From Selenomonas timonae (GTDB lineage Bacteria; Bacillota; Negativicutes; Selenomonadales; Selenomonadaceae), in the NCBI RefSeq assembly GCF_014250475.1, contig NZ_CP060204.1:1625001-1689000 (forward strand): a stretch of DNA of 64,000 bases, in the 5' to 3' direction. The notes under the pieces were generated by a model, which was not told the origin of the DNA, ran no database searches, and saw only the letters and a program-made list of their open reading frames with translations. Below are positions 1 through 5,256 of this stretch, in pieces. The stretch's first letter is position 1. Each line of letters begins with the position of its first letter. The translations under genes were made by a program, and so were the position numbers.

Positions 1-1
1 G

Positions 2-178
2 GACAAAGAGGCACGGCGTGTCCTGTATCTCCGTTATATGGGTTACCGCTCGTGGGCAGAGATTGCGACGGAGATGAAACTTGGTCTTCGTCAAATCTAC
101 CGTCTGCATGGCGTTGGACTGAAAAATATTTCTCCGATGTCACTAAATGTCACTAAATGGCAGTCGATGTCGTCTTGA
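2..178 (+). CDS. DUF1492-like phage regulator, C-terminal part (prophage A)
   Basis: Partial: the reading frame enters from the window's left edge. The visible 58 residues match the C-terminal half of the complete copy at 54746-55150, including the helix-turn-helix-like segment SWAEIATEMKLGLRQIYRLHG. Proteins of this type are sigma-region-4-like and sit just before the late genes of Firmicutes phages, where they probably activate late transcription (inference from position). In this copy the codon that is TAA in prophage B is TCA, so the protein runs 12 residues further, reading through the first TGTCACTA repeat. Confidence 0.75.
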   Translation, partial: DKEARRVLYLRYMGYRSWAEIATEMKLGLRQIYRLHGVGLKNISPMSLNVTKWQSMSS

Positions 179-210
179 TGTCACTACCTTGACAGTGATA
201 TGATATACTC
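139..210 (+). promoter_or_regulatory. TGTCACTA repeat cluster and late promoter candidate
   Basis: TGTCACTA occurs at 139-146, 149-156 and 179-186, the first two exactly 10 bp apart. It is followed by TTGACAGTGATATGATATACT at 189-209, which has a good -10 match (TATACT) but no -35 at normal spacing. Poor -35 spacing plus phased repeats upstream is what an activator-dependent late promoter looks like. The block is conserved in prophage B (55146-55217). Operator function is inferred. Confidence 0.5.
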
Positions 211-232
211 AGCGAAAATAGGATATGGAATC

Positions 233-271
233 AGCCTTCTTGGAGAAGCAATTCTCCGTGAGGGCTTTTTT
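233..271 (+). terminator. Hairpin with T tract before HNH gene
   Basis: AGCCTTCTTGGAGAA pairs imperfectly (12 of 15) with TTCTCCGTGAGGGCT and is followed by six T. Prophage B has the same fold with different bases in the stem (55241-55279). It lies between the candidate late promoter and the first late gene, so it could act as an attenuator. Confidence 0.5.
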
Positions 272-285
272 GATGGAGAAACGCA

Positions 286-660
286 ATGCCGAGAAAACCA
301 AAGCGCCCTTGTCGAATGACAGGCTGTCCGAATCTTACAGACCGGAAAAGCTGTTACTGTGAGGAGCACGAGAAAGTCATGCAGCGACATTACGACCACT
401 TCACGCGTGGGTACGATCAGCACGAGCGGTATGGCAGCGTATGGCGCAGGATCCGTGACCGACATTTGGCAGGGCATCCGATCTGCGAGAAATGCAAAGA
501 GCAGGGGAGATATGTTCTCGCAACGCTTGTGCATCATATTCGACCTCTCGCCGACGGCGGCACGCACGGTGAGAGCAATTTGATGTCGCTCTGCGTGTCT
601 TGTCATGAGCGGATTCATCAGCGCGGCAGAGGCGATGGATACCCCCTAGGGGGCGGTTAA
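286..660 (+). CDS. HNH endonuclease (prophage A)
   Basis: A 124-residue phage HNH nuclease. It has an N-terminal zinc-finger-like cluster (CRMTGCPN, then CYCEEH) and a C-terminal HNH core with LVHHIRPLADGG, the Asn of ESNLMSLC and CHERIH. In HK97-like phages this gene lies just before the small terminase, and the nuclease works with terminase in DNA packaging, probably cutting at cos (family knowledge). The ATG at 286 follows a GGAGA site. The last seven residues (GDGYPLG region) are encoded by the first bases of the cos-like sequence. The prophage B copy ends differently because a toxin-antitoxin cassette is inserted there. Confidence 0.9.
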   Translation: MPRKPKRPCRMTGCPNLTDRKSCYCEEHEKVMQRHYDHFTRGYDQHERYGSVWRRIRDRHLAGHPICEKCKEQGRYVLATLVHHIRPLADGGTHGESNLMSLCVSCHERIHQRGRGDGYPLGGG

Positions 661-735
661 ATCTCTAAAACCACGCCGTTACTGGACCGGGGAGGGGGAG
701 TACGCACAAAAACGTCGGTTCAAACGGGGTATTAA
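642..735. other. Candidate cos/packaging region (prophage A)
   Basis: GC-rich non-coding stretch between the HNH gene and small terminase, starting CCCCCTAGG and containing CGGTTAAATCTCTAAAACC, a CCGGGGAGGGGG run and CACAAAAACGTC. It is almost identical in prophage B (56299-56392). Position between HNH and terminase small subunit is where cos lies in many phages of this type. No cleavage position can be read from sequence. Confidence 0.45.
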
Positions 736-752
736 AGGAAGGGGGCGAGAAG

Positions 753-1313
753 ATGGCGCGGGACGGAACAAATCGCGGAGGACGACGCATCCGGGCGGGA
801 GATAAGCCCGAACCACTCGCAGATAAGATTGCGGGCGGGCGCACGGCGCACATCATGGGGTTCCCAATGACGGAACTGGACGGCACAGACCTTGTGGATG
901 CCGCTAACCTCTACGGTGAGGAGATGCCAACGCCGAGTGAGTTCCTGTCGGCACGGCAGAGGAACGGAAAACCGCTCGGTGCGGATGAAATTTTCCGCGA
1001 GACATGGCTATGGCTGAAGGAGCGCGGCTGTGAGCGTCTCGTAAATCCTCGCCTCATCGAAAGCTATGCGCAGGCATTTGCCCGCTTCATCCAATGTGAG
1101 GAAGCAATGAGTCAATACGGACTCATTGGCAAGCATCCGACGACAGGAGGCGCGATTGCAAGCCCCTTCGTCCAGATGGGACAGGCGTTTCAGAAGCAGT
1201 CCAATCTGCTCTGGTATGAGATATTCGACATCGTAAAGCAGAACTGCACCACCACATTCGTCGGTTCTCCGCAGGAGGATCGGATGGAACGGCTGCTGCG
1301 TTCGAGGAAGTAA
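753..1313 (+). CDS. Terminase small subunit, P27 family (prophage A)
   Basis: 186 residues, a typical length for P27-family small terminases, which recognise phage DNA and recruit the large subunit for packaging. A basic N terminus (RDGTNRGGRRIRAGDKP) precedes a helical body; residues 60-130 carry the helices of the family (EFLSARQRNGKPL, then SYAQAFARFIQCEEAM). The ATG follows AAGGAAGGGGG. It leads the packaging module and is separated by 13 bp from the methyltransferase gene. The prophage B product differs by only a few substitutions near residues 22-52. Confidence 0.9.
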   Translation: MARDGTNRGGRRIRAGDKPEPLADKIAGGRTAHIMGFPMTELDGTDLVDAANLYGEEMPTPSEFLSARQRNGKPLGADEIFRETWLWLKERGCERLVNPRLIESYAQAFARFIQCEEAMSQYGLIGKHPTTGGAIASPFVQMGQAFQKQSNLLWYEIFDIVKQNCTTTFVGSPQEDRMERLLRSRK

Positions 1314-1326
1314 GGAGGGAAGTGAT

Positions 1327-2592
1327 TTGAATAAAACAACATCGGAGATGAAGCTCGTTCCAATCAGCAAGCTCGTCCCGTATGCCAACAATGCACGGAC
1401 GCACTCGCCCGAACAAATCAACAAGCTGCGCGGAAGTCTACGCGAGTTCGGATTCGTCAGTCCCGTCATCATCGACAAGGACTATGGCATTCTCGCAGGA
1501 CACGGACGTGTTGCGGCAGCGCGGGCGGAGGGGATAGAGAGCGTTCCCTGTGTCTTTGTCGATCATCTGACCGAGGCTCAGAAGAAAGCGTATATCCTCG
1601 CAGACAACCGTTTCGCCCTCGACGCAGGATGGGATGAAGATATGCTGCGCATCGAGATGGAAGCCTTGCAGGACATGGACTTCGATATCTCGCTCACGGG
1701 CTTCGACGAAGCTGAAATTGCTGACCTGCTCTCACTGGATGATGGTGAAGCGCAGGAAGACGACTTCGATGTGGACGCAGAACTGCAAAAGCCATGTGTC
1801 GCCAAAACAGGCGATGTATGGCATCTCGGCAAGCACCGTGTTATCTGCGGCGATTCGACGTTGCCGGAGACATACGAGCGGCTGCTCGGCAGTGAGAAAG
1901 TCAACCTTGTCTGTACGGACCCGCCGTATTTTGTGGCTCTGGAAAGTTCCTCCGGGAAGATCAAGAACGATGATCTGAATGACAAGGACGCCTACGAGTT
2001 CCTCAAATCTGCCTTTACCGCCTTCCACTCGGCAATGGCGACAGACGCCTCCATCTACGTTTTCTACGCAACGGCAAAAGCCCGCATCTTTCATGACGCT
2101 TATGAAGATGCGGGCTTTAAGGTTGGCGCGGGACTGGTGTGGAAGAAAGACCGTCTTGTCCTCACACGCACGGACTGGAAGTACATCCACGAGCCGATCA
2201 TCTGGGGATGGCGAAAGGACGGGCGGCACAGATGGTACGGCGACCAGAAGCAGACCACGGTCTTTGCATTTGATCGCATCAAGGACTCGAAGAAAGACGG
2301 CTGCGGTCATCCATCCTCAAAGCCCGTGCCGCTTATCGCGTACCTTGTCAAGCAGTGTACGCAGACAAACGGTGTCGTACTTGACGGCTTCCTCGGCTCG
2401 GCATCAACGCTCATTGCCTGTGAGCAGTTGGGGCGTATCTGTTACGGTGTGGAGGTTGAGCCGAAATTCGTGGATGTCGCTGTTGAGAGGTACATTCAGA
2501 GCAAAGACAGCAATGCCGAAGATGTGTTTTTGGAACGTGACGGTGAGCGCATTCCGTATGCGGACGTGCCGAAATCGAAGGAGGAATCGTGA
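1327..2592 (+). CDS. ParB-like nuclease / DNA N6-adenine methyltransferase fusion (prophage A)
   Basis: 421 residues in two domains. Residues about 8-100 are a ParB/Srx-like fold (PISKLVPYANNARTHS, then GHGRVAAARAEG). Residues about 160-400 are a DNA methyltransferase with catalytic TDPPY near residue 200 and the AdoMet-binding LDGFLGSAST near residue 355. DPPY before the AdoMet motif is the beta-class order typical of N6-adenine or N4-cytosine enzymes. Such fusions are common beside phage terminases and may modify phage DNA against restriction. The TTG start is chosen because GGAGGG lies 7 bases upstream. The stop overlaps the amidase ATG (TGATG). Confidence 0.9.
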   Translation: MNKTTSEMKLVPISKLVPYANNARTHSPEQINKLRGSLREFGFVSPVIIDKDYGILAGHGRVAAARAEGIESVPCVFVDHLTEAQKKAYILADNRFALDAGWDEDMLRIEMEALQDMDFDISLTGFDEAEIADLLSLDDGEAQEDDFDVDAELQKPCVAKTGDVWHLGKHRVICGDSTLPETYERLLGSEKVNLVCTDPPYFVALESSSGKIKNDDLNDKDAYEFLKSAFTAFHSAMATDASIYVFYATAKARIFHDAYEDAGFKVGAGLVWKKDRLVLTRTDWKYIHEPIIWGWRKDGRHRWYGDQKQTTVFAFDRIKDSKKDGCGHPSSKPVPLIAYLVKQCTQTNGVVLDGFLGSASTLIACEQLGRICYGVEVEPKFVDVAVERYIQSKDSNAEDVFLERDGERIPYADVPKSKEES

Positions 2593-3131
2593 TGCGTGTG
2601 TTTTTGAATCCGGGTCATGCGCCGGACGGGAATCCCGACCCCGGCGCGTGCGGGTATGGGCTGCGGGAATGCGACGTTGCAAAGAATGTCGCTGACCTTG
2701 TGGCGGGGTATCTCGCTGCCGCAGGTGTCGAGGTGGTCGGCTGTCTGCAATCTGATAGCCTCCATGAAGTAGTCTCGGCTTCCAACAACAGCGATGCGGA
2801 CGTATTCATCTCCATCCACTGCAACGCCTGTAACGGCGCGGCAAACGGAACGGAGGTCTGGCACTTCTACGGAAGCGGCGCAGGGGAGACCTTGGCAAGC
2901 TGCATTCAGAACCAGATTGTCACGTCATTGGGGACTACAGATCGCGGCACAAAGGGGGCAAAGCCCGGTGTCAACGGGCTGTACGTTCTAAGCAACACGG
3001 ATGCGGTCGCCGTACTCGTGGAGCTTGCATTTATCGACCATGAGGGCGATGCAGAGCTTCTTGGGACGCAGCAGGATGAATTTGCCCGTGCCATTGCGCG
3101 TGGGGTAACGGACTATGAAGGAGAGTGTTGA
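2592..3131 (+). CDS. N-acetylmuramoyl-L-alanine amidase endolysin (prophage A)
   Basis: 179-residue Amidase_3-family enzyme that cuts the bond between muramic acid and the peptide stem in peptidoglycan. Zinc ligands visible are H9 (NPGHAP), E26 (GLRECDVA) and H76 (SIHCNA); the catalytic Glu is in VELAFIDH near residue 145. There is no signal peptide, so release should depend on a holin. The gene overlaps the methyltransferase stop. Its place upstream of the large terminase is unusual: the holin gene is 18 kb away at 21275. Confidence 0.9.
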   Translation: MRVFLNPGHAPDGNPDPGACGYGLRECDVAKNVADLVAGYLAAAGVEVVGCLQSDSLHEVVSASNNSDADVFISIHCNACNGAANGTEVWHFYGSGAGETLASCIQNQIVTSLGTTDRGTKGAKPGVNGLYVLSNTDAVAVLVELAFIDHEGDAELLGTQQDEFARAIARGVTDYEGEC

Positions 3132-3133
3132 AG

Positions 3134-3415
3134 ATGAAACTGGAACACATTCAAAATGAACTGAAGAATCATGTGGGGGATTTTGTACGGACGGAGGCGA
3201 AGGAAGCGACCGTCCTCTGGCTGCACGAGAAGGGACTTCCCGCAGCGCGTGAGGTGTCGGCGGCGTACACGGCGGCACTGAAAGAGAGCGCGGAGAAGGA
3301 GACGGGATGGTGCAGATTCCGTGACCGCATCTTCCTACCGCTTGTCATTGATGGGGCGATCTGGATGACGGGCAAGATGCTTGAGCGCATGACCGCGCCC
3401 CATTCTGCGAAATGA
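3134..3415 (+). CDS. Conserved small phage protein after endolysin (prophage A)
   Basis: 93 residues, not recognised. The N-terminal half is charged and helical (KLEHIQNELKNHVGDF, then TEAKEATVLWLHEKG). The C-terminal half has a short hydrophobic patch (IFLPLVIDGAIWMTG) that is weak for a membrane span. It is nearly identical in prophage B (58791-59072) and starts 2 bases after the amidase stop, so the two are probably co-translated. An accessory lysis role is possible but unsupported. ATG at 3134 is preferred; in-frame GTG 3125 and TTG 3128 are closer to the AAGGAG site. Confidence 0.7.
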   Translation: MKLEHIQNELKNHVGDFVRTEAKEATVLWLHEKGLPAAREVSAAYTAALKESAEKETGWCRFRDRIFLPLVIDGAIWMTGKMLERMTAPHSAK

Positions 3416-3534
3416 TGGTATTCGGCAGTTTATCCTCCTAGATGGCTATGGTGTATACAACAGATTCTGCTTGCTAATTCTTCCCATACGAGTGATGAAT
3501 GTAATGACCAAAGTACATGAAGGAGGAAACCACC
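3416..3534 (+). promoter_or_regulatory. Leader of accessory cassette 1 with TTGCTA element
   Basis: Non-coding 119 bp conserved in prophage B (59073-59189) from GCTATGGTGTATACAACA onward. It contains TTGCTA at 3471-3476, the same hexamer that starts the promoter-like elements at 4816 and 7915. Here the downstream -10 candidate is poorly spaced (GAATGT, about 20 bp). It ends with AAGGAGG before the ATG at 3535. Confidence 0.35.
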
Positions 3535-4341
3535 ATGAAGGTCAATTACAACATCCAAAAGGAAGAGCGCAAGGCGATGGTCGGGATCATCGGCAAGGTG
3601 CTCGGTGAAAAGCCCGTCTACTGCGGCGCACCGACATTTTCCTACAAAATCGGCGCATTCGAGATCATGAAGGACGGCAGCCTTTGCTTCGACGATGCCA
3701 CCGATGAAGCGACCGTTGCGCGTGTGCGCATGGCACTGAGCGAGGATGGCTTTATGTCCGAGGATTGGGAGAACGAGGCTTCCTGTGCGGACACAGGGGC
3801 GAATGAGCCGATTCAGACGGAAGCGGCGGCAGATGATGAGCCGACACCGGCAGAAACGGTGGTAGAAGAACCTGCTCCAATGGAGGCAGTGATGGAAGAA
3901 CCCGATGAGGACAGCCTTTCCATCAGTCTCCCGCGCAGCCTTTTCACCGAGACGGCACTGCAGAATCTGGATGCACTTCTTCTGAGCAAGGGACGGCTGA
4001 TTCGCCACGCCTTTGACATCAGGGAAGCGACCTACACGCTGACCGATGACCGCATCACCTTCGCATGGCTGCACGGCACGATCACCGACGAGACGGCAAA
4101 GGCATACGCTGAGTTCATCAGTAAACTCTGCCTGATGGCACGGGCGCAAAAGCGCGTTACGGCAAAGGAGAAGATTGTGGACAACGAGAAATACGCATTC
4201 CGCTGCTTCCTCCTGCGCCTCGGCATGATCGGGAGCGCCTACAAGCAGTCGCGTAAGATTCTCCTGCAGAACCTCATCGGCAGCAGCGCGTTCAAGAGCG
4301 GACATCGGAAGGAGGCTGAGGATCATGCGGTTTCCGAGTAA
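3535..4341 (+). CDS. 'Virulence'-annotated phage/ICE protein (prophage A)
   Basis: 268 residues of a family often labelled virulence-related in Firmicutes phages and conjugative elements; molecular role unknown. Domains in order: N-terminal conserved block (residues 1-65, KVNYNIQKEERKAMVG and GAPTFSYKIGAFEI), an acidic Pro/Glu linker (about 85-125), and a C-terminal helical block (130-268) with SISLPRSLFTETALQNLD, KRVTAKEKIVDNEKYAFRC and LLQNLIGSSAF. The linker is nine residues longer in prophage B. The ATG at 3535 follows AAGGAGG; the ATG at 3517 has no such site. It overlaps the DUF4314 gene by 17 bp. Confidence 0.8.
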   Translation: MKVNYNIQKEERKAMVGIIGKVLGEKPVYCGAPTFSYKIGAFEIMKDGSLCFDDATDEATVARVRMALSEDGFMSEDWENEASCADTGANEPIQTEAAADDEPTPAETVVEEPAPMEAVMEEPDEDSLSISLPRSLFTETALQNLDALLLSKGRLIRHAFDIREATYTLTDDRITFAWLHGTITDETAKAYAEFISKLCLMARAQKRVTAKEKIVDNEKYAFRCFLLRLGMIGSAYKQSRKILLQNLIGSSAFKSGHRKEAEDHAVSE

Positions 4342-4561
4342 GGAACAGATCGCCGCACTTCGTAAGCGGTACCCGAACGGGGCAAAGGTGGAACTCCTCG
4401 GAATGGATGATCCGCAAGCCCCACCGATGGGAACGAGGGGCGAGGTTCTGGGCGTTGACGATGCGGGACAGCTTCTTGTCCGATGGGAGACAGGCTCGTC
4501 ACTCAGTCTGATCTCTGGTGTGGACTCCTTCCGCATCGTGCAGAAAGGGGGCAGATCATGA
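4325..4561 (+). CDS. DUF4314 protein (prophage A)
   Basis: 78 residues of the DUF4314 family, recognised from MRFPSKEQIAALRKRYPNG at the start, the MDDPQAPP segment and a small beta-rich body (GTRGEVLGVDDAGQLLVRW). Function unknown; the shape suggests a small beta-barrel. It lies between the virulence-family and DUF5049 genes, and this trio recurs in Firmicutes phages and integrative elements. The start overlaps the upstream gene, and the stop overlaps the next ATG (ATGA), indicating coupled translation. Confidence 0.85.
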   Translation: MRFPSKEQIAALRKRYPNGAKVELLGMDDPQAPPMGTRGEVLGVDDAGQLLVRWETGSSLSLISGVDSFRIVQKGGRS

Positions 4562-4734
4562 ACGAGAAGGTTTTCGCACAGATCATGGATATCCGCAACT
4601 CCGGGCGGGTGAATATGTTCGACGTCCCCAGAGTTCAGCGGATGGCGTTCGAGATGGGGTTCTACGAACTGGTCTGCTTCATCGAGGAAGACCGTGCGAC
4701 GTATGTACGATTTATCCTCACGGGTGAAAAATAG
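4558..4734 (+). CDS. DUF5049 protein (prophage A)
   Basis: 58 residues of the DUF5049 family: MNEKVFAQIMDIRNSGRVN, then NMFDVPRVQRMAFEMGFYE, LVCFIEEDR and a FILTGEK end. Function unknown. It is the last gene of cassette 1; a terminator hairpin follows 21 bp later. Nearly identical in prophage B, which suggests purifying selection or recent gene exchange. Confidence 0.85.
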   Translation: MNEKVFAQIMDIRNSGRVNMFDVPRVQRMAFEMGFYELVCFIEEDRATYVRFILTGEK

Positions 4735-4755
4735 CCGACGATTCTAGCGATTCTG

Positions 4756-4780
4756 CACAGCCTTTCGGGGCTGTGTTTCT
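4756..4780 (+). terminator. Terminator closing cassette 1
   Basis: CACAGCC / GGCTGTG perfect 7-bp stem with a TTTCGG loop, followed by TTTCTC. Same in prophage B at 60438. Confidence 0.7.
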
Positions 4781-4815
4781 CTCGAAATATAAGTGTGGTT
4801 TATCCGAAATATGAC

Positions 4816-4844
4816 TTGCTATATTCTGCGTTTAGAGACATATA
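4816..4844 (+). promoter_or_regulatory. Repeated promoter-like element (cassette 2)
   Basis: TTGCTA, exactly 17 bases, then CATATA. The same spacing occurs at 7915, 21944, 60498 and 63096. It stands 51 bp before the ATG at 4895. Confidence 0.55.
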
Positions 4845-4894
4845 TGTACATGGCCGAAGGAAATAACCTACACACAGAAAGCGAGGAACACAAA

Positions 4895-5173
4895 ATGAAG
4901 AACGCAGAAGCAAGATGGCCGAAGACCACCACGATGGAGCACCTCGATGAGATGCGGTTCGGGACAAGCGGCGCGATCCTTCGCTACGGCGAGCAGATCC
5001 TTGTCGTCGGGATGGAATGCTGGGGATTCCACGCAGCCGTCTACGAGATGGTTGAAACGCCGGAGGAGACGGGACTGGCAGACATTGAATGCCGCCTGAA
5101 CCTCGTCGAAGCCGCCACGGAGCTTTTTGAGGACGGCGGGCACGCGATGGCATGGTGCATGAAGCGCATCTAA
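4895..5173 (+). CDS. Conserved small phage protein, accessory cassette 2 (prophage A)
   Basis: 92 residues, not recognised. Soluble, mixed charge, with a beta-rich middle (GAILRYGEQILVVGMECWGFHAAVY would form strands) and a C-terminal helix (NLVEAATELFEDGGHAMAW). No catalytic motif seen. The ATG at 4895 follows GCGAGGA. It has its own upstream promoter-like element and two downstream hairpins, so it looks like an independently transcribed moron gene between the DUF5049 and terminase genes. The prophage B copy (60577-60855) is almost identical. Confidence 0.7.
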   Translation: MKNAEARWPKTTTMEHLDEMRFGTSGAILRYGEQILVVGMECWGFHAAVYEMVETPEETGLADIECRLNLVEAATELFEDGGHAMAWCMKRI

Positions 5174-5192
5174 GCCACGCCGAACAACAAAA

Positions 5193-5241
5193 CAGCCCTT
5201 CGGGGCTGCTTCTCGTATTGCCGCTATTGAGCGGCTTTTTT
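5193..5241 (+). terminator. Double hairpin closing cassette 2
   Basis: First stem CAGCCC/GGGCTG at 5193-5208 with TTCG loop. Second stem GCCGCT/AGCGGC at 5220-5235, loop ATTG, followed directly by six T. In prophage B the second hairpin has a different sequence but keeps the stem and T tract. Confidence 0.7.
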
Positions 5242-5256
5242 GATGGGGGTGATCGC

